Source: JALYOK01 sp963840785 (lineage in GTDB: Bacteria; Pseudomonadota; Gammaproteobacteria; Burkholderiales; JALYOK01). Taken from it: DNA of 64,000 nucleotides. The position numbers and the translations under genes are program-made. The stretch lies in the NCBI GenBank assembly GCA_963840785.1, contig CAWJAF010000004.1, positions 310,001-374,000 on the forward strand. Direction: 5' to 3'. Below are positions 35,842-44,580 of the stretch, one piece after another. The notes beneath the pieces are model-generated. The model saw only the letters and a program-made list of their open reading frames with translations. It did no database searches and had not been told where the DNA came from. Every line of letters begins with the position of its first letter. Within the stretch, counting starts at the first letter, position 1.

Positions 35842-37075
35842 CTATTCTAACAATTGCAATCGCGCGCGTAGTCTTGCGATTTCCGCATCTCGGGCCGGCA
35901 ACGCGCCGCCGAGGCGCATCCATGCTAACAAACTTGTGCGTAGTAAATCAGCCTCGCGCAATGCCGCTCTGAGCTTACTTTCGCGCTGAGCCAATCCGCG
36001 CTCCAACTCCAACGCGCGTGCCGAATGGCTCGCGACTGCCTCGGGAAGCGGTGCCATCTCGGCGAGTTGTTGATACATGCGGCCAATGGCCGAGTCTTTC
36101 ATATCCAATTGTGCATCGCGCTGAGCACGCTCCGCTTTGAGCATCGCCATCGCTATTTCGCCCTCTCGGCGCGAAACGATTTCATGCTCGCGCACCGCAA
36201 GTAATAAATCGTCGCGCGCGAGAAGTTCCCGCTTCATTCGCTCGATCGCCCTGAGTTCACCTTGAAGCGACTCGATTTCTTCATCTTTCGCACGACGCAG
36301 CGACGCAATCTCGTCGACAAGTTTGGCGCGCTTCGCCTCCACGTCCGCCATACGCGCCGGCAGATGTTCTAATTCGGCTAGCCGTTTTTTCAAATGTGCT
36401 ATTTCGCCATCACGCGTGCGGACCGCCTCGGCGAGCCGGCTTTCCAGCTCCTGCAATCGAACCTGCCGTTCTTTCGCCTGAACCGTCAACGGTTCAAGCT
36501 CGACCGTGCGTTTGTGCAAGCGGGAAATTTCTTGATCTTGCGAATTCACCAGTGCCTGCGCCGACTCCAATCGTTCTTTTGTTGCGCCCAATTCTTCTTT
36601 CACCAACGCCAGCTTTGCGGGTATAGGCTCCAATTGCGCCAAGCGCATACCGGTATCGGCGAGACGTTTTTCATGATCGGCGGCATGCCAATTGAGCAGC
36701 ACGAATTTCTTGTTCCAATGTTGCCAGCTACCGCAGCTTTGCTGCGCAAATTTGTCTTGACGATCGTCGCGTTCAGCGGTTGCCGCAGCGAGTTGACTCA
36801 GTCCCGCGGCGAGCTGATCCGTTTGTTGACGAATCAATTTGTCGCGCTCGGCGATCGCGGCATCGCGGATTTGAATGACTTCTTTTGCCGCAAGCAAATC
36901 GTTTTCGAAACGCCCAAGGCGCGACTCCAAATCGCGCTTCAATTGCTCGTGTTTCGCACGCGCCTCGAGCTGCGTCTGCTGTAGGCAAATTTTTCATCGC
37001 ACGTCCGCGTAATAACCATGCGGCAATCCAACCAACCACTGCGCCAAGAACCGCCCAGCCCGTCACATTTGCCAT
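35842..37075 (-). CDS. Membrane-anchored coiled-coil protein, one frameshift
   Basis: The ATG at 37075 starts MANVTGWAVLGAVVGWIAAW, a single N-terminal transmembrane helix. Near 36986 the frame changes and continues as QTQLEARAKHEQLKRDLESRL, then about 366 residues of nearly continuous coiled coil ending ARLRARLQLLE; removing one base joins the two parts into about 410 residues. Heptad-rich segments repeat as LEPLTVQ, LEHLPAR and MAPLPEA. No family is recognised; a scaffold in the envelope or cell-division machinery is conceivable. Confidence 0.65.
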
Positions 37076-37180
37076 GAATTTATAGCCTTTCTCCCAGAGG
37101 TTTTATGTTATCGCACTTGCGCGCGCCGTGACCATGTTCAAGCGGAAATGTTATGCTGCGATTCCCGATGAAGGGGGAAA

Positions 37181-38739
37181 ATGATACTCGTCGAACTCAT
37201 TGTTGCCCTGTTGTTGTGCGCCGTTGGTCTTGCTTGGCTCGCTCGGCGTTGGCGCGTGCCCTATCCGATCGTGTTGACGCTCGGCGGCATCGCCTTAAGC
37301 TTGATTCCTCACGCTGCCGAAACTTCCGCTTGACCCGAATTTAGTCTTAGTCATTTTTCTGCCGCCGATTCTCTATCCCGCAGCGTTTATGACATCATGG
37401 CGCGATTTCTCCAGCGCCATTCGCCCAATCTCGCTGCTGGCAATCGGGTTAGTCATTGCCACAACGTTGATTGTCGGCGTCACATTGAAATGGCTCGTGC
37501 CGGACATTCCCTGGGCGGCGGCGTTTGCCTTCGGCGCAATTATTTCACCGCCGGACGCGGTCGCGGCAACGGCGATTCTTGGCACGATGAAGCTATCGCG
37601 CCGCACCGTAACGATTCTCGGAAGGCGAAAGCCTGGTGAATGATGCGACTGGATTGGTTCTCTACAAATTCGCCGTCGCCGCGGCGTTAAGCGGAACGTT
37701 CTCCGATTGCACACGCAAGCGGCCAATTCGTTCTCGTTGCCGTCGGCGGCGTGCTGGTCGGACATCGCTGTCGGCTATCTTTTCGTGTTGCTGCATAAGC
37801 ATCTTGCACGATTCGCTCATCGAAATCATGCTCTCGCTAACCCTGCCTTATACCGCGTATTTACTCGCGGAAACGCTGCACGTGTCCGGCGTGCTCGCCG
37901 TGGTTGCGGCCGGGCTGATGCGCGCGCGCCACGCGCCGGAGGTATTTTCGCCGCAAACGCGACTGCTCGGCCGATCGGTCTGGCAATTGATGGTGTTTGT
38001 GTTGAATAGCTTGATTTTCATCATGATCGGGCTGCAGATTCCGGAAACCTTAGCCGCGCTGGGAAATCGTTCACTCTCGCAACTACTCGGGCTGGGGATT
38101 AGCCGTGAGCGTCGTCGCAATGGCAGTGCGTATGGCCTGGGTTTATCCGTCGGCCTATATTCCCCGTTTGCTTAGCCGGCGCATTCGCGACAAGGAAGCA
38201 AACCACCGTGGGAAATGGTGACGTTGATCGGCTGGTGCGGCATGCGCGGGATCGTGTCGCTCGCCGCGGCGTTGGCGCTACCGGCGGAATTTCCCTATCG
38301 CGATTTGATTATTTTCCTGACATTTTGTGTCATCGTCGCCACACTGGTTGTGCAAGGATTGACCATGCCACCGCTGATTCGTATTGCTCAAAATCGGCGC
38401 GGATTGGAAATCTCACGAAGAAGAGCGCACGAGCGCGAACCAAGGTGCTGCAAGCGGCGCTGCGCGAATTCGATATCTGCGCGTCGGAACATCCCACTGC
38501 GAAAGTGACGTCCGACCTGGTGCAGGCGAAGAATATCGGCAACGAATCGAATCGCTGCACCCGACGCGCTTGGCTTTTCACGACCAACCGGAATCGATGC
38601 AAGACATCTGCGCCTCGCCCTAGTCGCAGCCGAGCGCAAGGAATTAATTCGGCTCTGGCGAGCTCGGGAAATCGGCGACGAAACGCTGCACGAAATCGAA
38701 CACGAATTGGATTTGGAAGAGGCGCGCTTACGCCATTAA
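37181..38739 (+). pseudogene. CPA1-type Na+/H+ antiporter with many frameshifts
   Basis: The start MILVELIVALLLCAVGLAWL at 37181 follows a good AAGGGGG site. The rest must be read by switching frame at about 37315, 37625, 37697, 37760, 37808, 38100, 38205 and 38400. Recovered segments include DPNLVLVIFLPPILYPAAF, AFGAIISPPDAVAATAIL, EGESLVNDATGLVLYKF (the Asn-Asp ion site) and GWCGMRGIVSLAAALALP, all characteristic of CPA1/NhaP-YjcE antiporters. Most sites are repaired by removing one base. It ends at a C-terminal helix EEARLRH. Confidence 0.82.
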
Positions 38740-38787
38740 TGGGTTTTTCGTTGTTATCCCATTTCCAAATAAAAAAGACGCGAAGGC

Positions 38788-38862
38788 GAGTGGCCCTAGG
38801 CCACGCAGACAGTGCTGCAGCACGGCAAGGCGAAGCCGACTAGTGCCTTGTACCGGTACAAA
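38788..38862. repeat. Three successive perfect palindromes between convergent genes
   Basis: GTGGCC-CTA-GGCCAC (38790-38804), GTGCTGCAGCAC (38812-38823) and TTGTACCGGTACAA (38848-38861) follow each other in the 124-bp gap between the antiporter and tag stops. Any one could fold as a terminator hairpin; three in a row look like a dispersed repeat element. Confidence 0.65.
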
Positions 38863-38863
38863 G

Positions 38864-39438
38864 TCATTTTTGATTTGGCAAAGGAAAAAAACAATCGGTC
38901 GTGTGATCGTTAACCATGCCGACGGCCTGCATAAATGCATAGCAAATGGTCGAGCCGACAAACTTAAATCCGCGTTTGAGTAAGTCTTTCGACATGGCGT
39001 CGGATTCGGCGGTTTTTGCTGGCACTTCGGCGATATTTTTCCAACGATTTTGCTTCGGCTTGCCGCCGACGAATTGCCAAATGTAGACGTCGAAACTGCC
39101 AAATTCTTTTTGCACGGCGAGGAAGGATTTCGCGTTTTGAATCGTCGCTGCAATCTTTAAACGATTGCGCACGATGCCCGGATCGGCAAGCAGGGCGCGG
39201 ACTTTGGCGGCATCGTATAGCGCGATTTTGCGCGGATCGAAGCCATCCAATGCTTGACGATAGTTTTCGCGCTTCTTCAAAATCGTAATCCAACTTAAGC
39301 CCGCTTGCGCGCCTTCGAGAATTAAAAATTCGAATAGCATGCGATCATCATGCACCGGAACACCCCACTCTTCATCGTGATAGGCAATATAAAGCGGATC
39401 ATCGTTGACCCAGGCGCAACGGGTTTTCGATTATTCAT
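38864..39438 (-). CDS. tag: DNA-3-methyladenine glycosylase I, one frameshift near the 5' end
   Basis: Tag features run in one frame: AWVNDDPLYIAYHDEEWG, LFEFLILEGAQAGLSW with the base-flipping Glu, and the zinc-site C-terminus FVGSTICYAFMQAVGMVNDHTTDCF (quoted in parts: FVGSTICYAF, VNDHTTDC). The frame is closed by a stop two codons before the conserved Cys. The ATG at 39438 (MNNRKP) in the adjacent frame supplies the start if one base is corrected in CGAAAACCCG near 39425. It removes 3-methyladenine from DNA. Total length would be about 190 residues, normal for Tag. Confidence 0.85.
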
Positions 39439-39508
39439 CGGCTCAAACAAAATTACATCGTCTTGATAGAATCGAGTTTACTCCAACTCAATCACCGTCA
39501 AATTCGCC

Positions 39509-40904
39509 ATGGCCGCCGCCCACGCATTACCCAAAGAAATTTTCAAAGCCTACGACATTCGTGGCATCGTCGGATCATACCTTGACGCCAGAAATTGTCA
39601 GCTGCCATCGGCCAAGCGCTTGGCTCGGAAGCGAAGGCGCGCGGGCTGTCGACGATGGTGATCGGCCGCGATGGGCGCTCATCCGGGGCCGAGTTTATCG
39701 CAAGCATTGGCGCAGGGCATTCAATCGACCGGGATCGACGTCATCGACGTCGGCATGGTCGCCACGCCGATGCTTTATTACGCCGCCCACGAATGGGCCG
39801 AATTATTCCGGGCGTGATGGTGACTGGCTCGCACAATCCGCCGGAGTACAACGGCTTGAAAATGGTGCTCGGCGGCGAGACACTGTATGGCGAAACGATT
39901 CAAGCGCTGCGCGCTGCGCGTCGAAGCCGGCGAATTTACAACAGGGCCAAGGCAGTATTCGCAACGCAATGTGACCGAGGAATATCTGGCGAAAATTATC
40001 GGCCACATCAAACTGACTCGGCCTATTAAGCTCGTCGTCGATTGCGGCAATGGCGCGCCAGGGGCTTATGCGCCGGACTTGTTTCGGCGGACTCGGTTGC
40101 GAAGTGATCGAATTATTTTGCGAAGTCGACGGCAATTTTCCCGAATCATCATCCCGATCCCGCCCATGTGGAAAATCTACAAGATGTCATTCGCACACTG
40201 AAATCAAGCGATGCCGAATTCGGTTTTGCCTTCGACGGCGACGGTGATCGTTTGGGCGTGGTCACCAAAGAAGGCAACGTGATTTTCCCCGATCGGCAGT
40301 TGATGTTGTTCGCCGCCGATGTGCTTTCGCGCAAACCCGGCGCAGAAATTATTTACGACGTGAAATGCACGCGCAACTTAAAACCGTGGATCGAAAAACA
40401 CGGCGGCAAAGCGACCATGTGGAAAACCGGCCACTCGCTGATCAAAGGAAAAATGCGCGAAACCGGCGCGCAGCTTGCGGGGGAAATGAGCGGCCATGTG
40501 TTTTTCAAGGAGCGTTGGTTTGGATTTGATGATGGCTTGTATGCCGGTGCGCGTTTGCTGGAAATTCTGAGCCGTGAAAAAAATCCGAACGCAGTTTTGA
40601 ACGCGCTGCCCGATGCGATCTGCGACGCCGGAATTACAAATCAAACTCAAGGAGGGCGAAAATTACGCGCTGATCGAGCAACTGCAAAAGACCGCGAAGT
40701 TCGACAATCCGCGCGAGGTGATCACGATTGATGGGCTTGCGCGTGGAATATGCCGATGGCTTCGGTTTGGCGCGTTCGTCGAACACCACGCCAGTAGTGG
40801 TGCTGCGCTTTGAAGCGGATAACGAAGCGGCGCTGAAGCGCATTCAGAATGATTTTCGGCGCGTGATTACCGCGGCGAAGGCGGATGCGGTGTTGCCGTT
40901 TTAG
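39509..40904 (+). pseudogene. Phosphomannomutase/phosphoglucomutase with about eight frameshifts
   Basis: Starts MAAAHALPKEIFKAYDIRGIVG at 39509. The frame then switches near 39578, 39605, 39702, 39795, 39915, 40085, 40143, 40625 and 40735. Every hallmark of the family survives: phospho-Ser loop VTGSHNPPEYNG, metal loop FDGDGDRLGV, sugar-specificity loop GEMSGHVFF and a C-terminal domain (RSSNTTPVVVLRFE). The longest clean piece is 40143-40625. This enzyme interconverts hexose 1- and 6-phosphates for surface polysaccharides (AlgC/ManB type). Motif conservation argues for assembly error. Confidence 0.83.
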
Positions 40905-40931
40905 ATCATCCGTCATCGCCAGTAGTTAGTT

Positions 40932-41013
40932 GTCATTCCCGCGAAGGCGGGAATCCATAGTGCCGTTGAAATTTTTCCAACGCCAAATGGATTCCCGCTT
41001 TCGCGGGAATGAC
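40932..41013. repeat. dRS3/REPIN-like inverted repeat pair
   Basis: Two 27-base arms (40932-40958 and 40987-41013) are inverted copies with a single mismatch, separated by 28 bp. Each contains ATTCCC-N8-GGGAAT, the pattern of the neisserial dRS3 element, and each is itself a small hairpin. Two inverted REP-like units at this spacing form a REPIN-like structure. It lies between the phosphomannomutase stop and the SDR gene, and could stabilise mRNA ends or serve as a mobile REP. Confidence 0.8.
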
Positions 41014-41064
41014 ATGAATAAATGTAATCGAACTTTTTGGTCAGAAACCAATTTCGGAGGATTC

Positions 41065-41846
41065 ATGGATTTAGGCATCAAAGGAAAAAACGCCATCGTT
41101 TGCGCAGCAAGCAAAGGACTCGGCAAGGGTTGTGCGATGGCGCTAGCGAAAGAAGGTGTAAACGTCACCATCACCGCGCGCACCGCAGAAACGCTTGAGC
41201 AAACAGCCGCGGAATTGCGCAAAGTCGGTAGCGGCACCATTACGGCTGTTGCGGGCGATATCACCACAGTGGAAGGCCGCGCAAAAGTGCTGGCCGCATG
41301 CCCCAATCCGGATATCTTGATCAACAATGCGGGCGGGCCGCCAGCCGGCGATTTTCGCAATTTCTCGCGCGACGATTGGATCAAAGCGATCGACGCGAAC
41401 ATGCTTACGCCGATTGAATTAATGAAGGCAACCATCGACGGCATGATCGCGCGCAAGTTCGGCCGCATCGTCAACATTACTTCTGCTGCAGTGAAATCGC
41501 CGGTTGATATTCTCGCACTGTCGAATGGCGCGCGGACTGGCTTAACGGGATTCGTCGCCGGCCTTTCGCGCGCCGTGGCAAAACACAACGTCACCATCAA
41601 CAACATTTTGCCGGGTCTGTTTGTGACTGACACGATGACTAGCCGCATCAGCGCCGGCGCAAAAATGATCGGGGAAAACCTATGAGGAAGTTGAAGCTGA
41701 TCGCCTCAAGCCGATTGCCGCAGGACGCTTCGGCGATCCGGAAGAATTCGGCATGGCTGCCGCATTTTTGTGCAGCGCTTATGCGGGTTATTTGGTCGGG
41801 ACAAAATTTATTGATCGACGGCGGCGCGTTCGGCGGAACGATGTAA
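41065..41846 (+). pseudogene. Short-chain dehydrogenase/reductase (3-oxoacyl-ACP reductase-like), two frameshifts near the 3' end
   Basis: ATG at 41065 follows TTCGGAGG. The Rossmann fold is in one frame: glycine motif CAASKGLGKGCAMALA, NNAGGPP, catalytic Ser in NITSAAVKSP. The usual YxxxK reads SNGARTGLTG, so Tyr and Lys are both replaced, as in the atypical SDR branch annotated near FabG. Frame changes near 41680 and 41798 (one extra base each) restore EEVEADRLKPIAAGRFGDPEE and NLLIDGGAFGGTM. Substrate unknown; the missing Tyr/Lys makes classical reductase activity doubtful. Confidence 0.8.
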
Positions 41847-41866
41847 GTAATCCCAATGCGATAGGG

Positions 41867-41906
41867 AATGCCTGGAGAGGCAGATCCATGCGCCTCTCCA
41901 GGCATT
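41867..41906. repeat. Perfect 15-bp-arm hairpin, member of an intergenic repeat family
   Basis: AATGCCTGGAGAGGC (41867-41881) and its exact inverse complement (41892-41906) flank a 10-base loop, between the convergent SDR and response-regulator genes. A half-copy occurs at 49187-49198 (AATGCCTGGAGA), and a variant of the right arm, GCGCCTCTCCAAGCATT, occurs at 54781. It probably works as a bidirectional terminator here. Confidence 0.75.
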
Positions 41907-41940
41907 CTCCAAGCCATTGAGGCGCGCGCACGTATGAGGG

Positions 41941-42578
41941 CTAGTGATCCAGCAAGCCATTGCGCATGCGATTAGCGTAATTTCTGCAGAATTTCCTGCA
42001 TTGAGTTTTTGTTTAATGTTGTAAAGATGGGTGCCGACGGTGCGCGGGCTTAAAAATAATTTCTCGGCAATATGCGCAACCGATTGGCCTTTTGCCAACA
42101 GCATAAATACTTCGAATTCCCGGTCGGACAAAACTTCGACCGGGTTTTGTTCGCCGGTCAATTGTTGTACCGCCATCGCTTGGGCGAGTTTCGAATCCAA
42201 AAAAGTTTTGCCGTTGGAGACTTGATGAATCGCCTGGATCAATTCTTCCGCAGCGCTGCGCTTGGACAAATAGCCGACCGCTCCCGCCTTTAACAATCGC
42301 TTCGGGATGGCTACTGTCTTCATGCGCGGAGAGAATCAAAATCTTCGCAGCAGGATTTTTCGCAAGAAGCCGCGAAACCGCTTCCAATCCGCCGATTCCC
42401 GGCATGGAAATATCCATCACGACCACATCGGGTTTAATTTCCGGATAGCGTTTAATCGCTTCTTCGCCGGATTCCGCTTCGGCGACAACTTCGATATCGT
42501 CCGCGCCTTGAAGCAAAATTTGAATCCCATGCGCACAACGGCGTGATCGTCCACCAACATGACACGAATCGCGCTCAT
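41941..42578 (-). pseudogene. LuxR-family response regulator (MoxX-like), three frameshifts
   Basis: Starts MSAIRVMLVDDHAVVRMGF at 42578. Frame changes near 42520, 42312 and 41970 are needed. Receiver domain: Asp in VVVMDISMPGIGG, Lys in VGYLSKRSAA. LuxR helix-turn-helix: LSDREFEVFMLLAKGQSVAH then LFLSPRTVGTHLYNIKQKL. The corrected C-terminus is NGLLDH with a stop at 41943. Its ATG overlaps the stop of the upstream kinase (ATGA). Position next to the PQQ operon and the MoxY-like partner suggests control of PQQ-dependent alcohol oxidation, as for MoxXY in methylotrophs; this is inference. Confidence 0.78.
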
Positions 42579-43947
42579 GATTGCGCCATCGCGTATTGAT
42601 AGGTAAGTCACATTGATTCGTACACCGTCTTCGCTATGCAAGCTAAATGTCCCGCCCAAACCTTCGGCGCGCTCGCGCATGCCCATCAGCCCAAACCGTT
42701 CTTCTCGGCTCGCATGGTCTTCGGGCAAACCTTTGCCGTTATCTTGAACGACAAGCTCAAGAATTTCGCTCGCTTTTACCGAAATTTCGGCGCGGCTCGC
42801 GCCAGCATGCCGCACGATATTCGTCAAACATTCTTGCACTATGCGATACGCGGCGATACTCACATCACCATCAGATTTGCGAAAAGTCACCCTCCAATTT
42901 CCAATGAAATTCACGTTGGGGTAACGCGTTCTGATGCGGATTCGACTAATTCTTGCATCGCGTCACGCAAACCGAGCTTATCCAAGCGCTAGCGGCCGAA
43001 GTTGCCGAACCATGCCGTGCATCGAATCATACATCTGCGCCAGAAACATCAACAATCATTTGCGCCGACAGATTGCAGATCCGGATGTGTCTCGCTTGGT
43101 GCGATTCACCAGCGAAGTTGCGATCGATTTCACCGCCGTTACCGACTGGCCCAGTTCATCGTGCAATTCCAAGCGCAAGATTGCGTCGTCTCTTCTTCAA
43201 TATGGCGTTGAATGAGTTGTGTCAGTTCGCGATTTTCTTTGAGCTCCAGCGCGGTTTTCTCCGCTTGGCGTTTCACCGCAAAACTTTCTTCGATAGCTTG
43301 TGCCATGCGATTAAACGTATCGGAAATTGCGCCCATTTCGCGCAATTTGAATTTCGGTAAACGTGCGTGAAACTCCCCTATTTCCATTTTATGCAAACCT
43401 TTTAAAATATCCTTCACAGGATCCAGCGCACGTCCGGCAAACCAGAAAACGATGAAATTAACCAACACGAAAAGCGCCAACGATAACCAAAACAGCCGCA
43501 TCAAATCGTCCCAAGCGTCCAACACCGAGCGCGACGGTTCCGGCAAAATCCGCAACTTTCCTGGGCCAACATCGAGCGTAATCGGCTCGATCGGCGGCGA
43601 GACGAGTTTGGTAAACCAAACCGGCGCCATTTTGCCCGGCTTGTACGGGCGACGAAGGGGATTCATATAACGGAATACCGGCAGCGCTATCCAAGCGAAT
43701 ATCGTGGGCGCGGACACGGCCCAAGTTGCTCAAGAAATCCCACCAGGGCGCGAGGTGAAATAGGACCCGTTTGAGATTGCTCGGTTTTGATCACATTTTC
43801 CAGTAACTGAACCGTGACTTTGGTCGCTGCTTCCATCTCTTCGCGAATCGCGCGGCGTGAGCCATCGATCTCCAGTGCGGCTAAGGCGATCACAAAAACG
43901 ATCATCACCAAGGTAATCAGCAAATTGATATTGGAACGAAGGCTCAT
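42575..43947 (-). pseudogene. MoxY-like sensor histidine kinase (LapD_MoxY_N, HAMP, HisKA_3), several frameshifts
   Basis: The N-terminus at 43947 (MSLRSNINLLITLVMIVFVI, then REEMEAATKVTVQLLENVI) matches the LapD/MoxY periplasmic domain start. A second transmembrane segment (LFWLSLALFVLVNFIVFWFAG), HAMP (LDPVKDILKGLHKMEIGEF), the phosphotransfer motif LALELHDELGQSVTAVKS (His codon at 43161-43163) and the ATPase domain (VQDNGKGLPED, FGLMGMRERAEGLGG) all follow, but in different frames (changes near 43715, 43180, 42920 and 42600). Stop TGA overlaps the regulator start. Motif survival suggests sequence errors. Confidence 0.78.
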
Positions 43948-44208
43948 GACGCTATGGTACTTAGGTTAGCGATTGATTAGTAGCAGCGGCGTTGGCAAGA
44001 TGGAGTGTGTCGCGATTCACCATTCTCCCCTAGCGCATAAAATTCATATACTTACGAACAATCTCGGAATCAACGCACGACGCAACTTCGCTTCTAATGA
44101 TAATCATGACTCAAAATTACAGAATATCGCGTTGCCCGGACAGAAACCCACGCGCAGAATCGAACCCATAGAAATGCGATCAATGATTAACTTTTAGGAG
44201 ACTTAAAC
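43948..44208. promoter_or_regulatory. 261-bp divergent control region between moxY-like gene and pqqA
   Basis: The gap separates the divergent sensor kinase and the first pqqA, so it should hold both promoters. It is AT-rich, and the pqqA-proximal part has a strong ribosome site (TTTAGGAGACTT, 44193-44204). No operator or sigma-54-type element was recognised with confidence. Confidence 0.45.
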
Positions 44209-44280
44209 ATGTGGACCAAACCTGAATTTGCCGACCTGCGTTTTGGCTTTGAAGTAACGATGTACGTTGCCAATCGTTAA
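44209..44280 (+). CDS. pqqA: PQQ precursor peptide PqqA, first copy
   Basis: A 23-residue peptide beginning MWTKPEFADLRFGFE and ending VANR, preceded by AGGAGA. The conserved Glu15 and Tyr19 (E-V-T-M-Y) are the two side chains joined to make pyrroloquinoline quinone; PqqE links them after PqqD delivers the peptide. The second copy at 44430 encodes the identical peptide with a few synonymous changes. Confidence 0.95.
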   Translation: MWTKPEFADLRFGFEVTMYVANR

Positions 44281-44311
44281 TTTCATCTAATGATTTTCAT
44301 TAGACGAAATT
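44279..44311 (+). terminator. Hairpin after the first pqqA
   Basis: AATTTCATCTAATG and CATTAGACGAAATT pair over 14 bp with one mismatch around a five-base loop, starting at the stop codon of the first pqqA. There is no T-run, so it more likely protects the short pqqA mRNA or attenuates than terminates fully. Confidence 0.6.
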
Positions 44312-44429
44312 ACTGATTTTTGCATTGAATTATATCGAGTCCAAACCCAAAATTGAGTCAATGAGTCGTCCAATCAGGGAAGATTCGAAAAAAGTAACTT
44401 AACTTTAACATTCACTAGGAGACACAAAC

Positions 44430-44501
44430 ATGTGGACCAAACCTGAATTTGCTGACCTGCGTTTTGGCTTTGAAGTAACGATGTACGTTGCTAATCGCTA
44501 A
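44430..44501 (+). CDS. pqqA: PQQ precursor peptide PqqA, second copy
   Basis: Same 23-residue product as the copy at 44209, with third-position differences (GCT for GCC, CGC for CGT) and the same leader sequence (CTAGGAGACACAAAC versus TTAGGAGACTTAAAC). A recent tandem duplication including the ribosome site is the simplest origin. Two copies raise the supply of precursor relative to the enzymes. Confidence 0.95.
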   Translation: MWTKPEFADLRFGFEVTMYVANR

Positions 44502-44517
44502 GCACTAAGCTTCAAAG

Positions 44518-44545
44518 AAAGGGGGCCCTTAAAAGCCCCCTTTTT
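44518..44545 (+). terminator. Strong intrinsic terminator/attenuator between pqqA and pqqB
   Basis: AAAGGGGGC (44518-44526) pairs with GCCCCCTTT (44535-44543) around an eight-base loop and is followed by a T-run (TTTTTG). It lies 16 bp after the second pqqA and 36 bp before pqqB. Partial termination here would give the high pqqA to pqqBCDE ratio known in other PQQ producers. Confidence 0.88.
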
Positions 44546-44580
44546 GTTTGTCTGCCGTTCTGAATTGTCGAAAAAATATT

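Noticed and set aside
40926..41648. 240-residue minus-strand frame
   Set aside because: Antisense to the SDR gene and running through the REPIN-like repeat; no recognisable motif.
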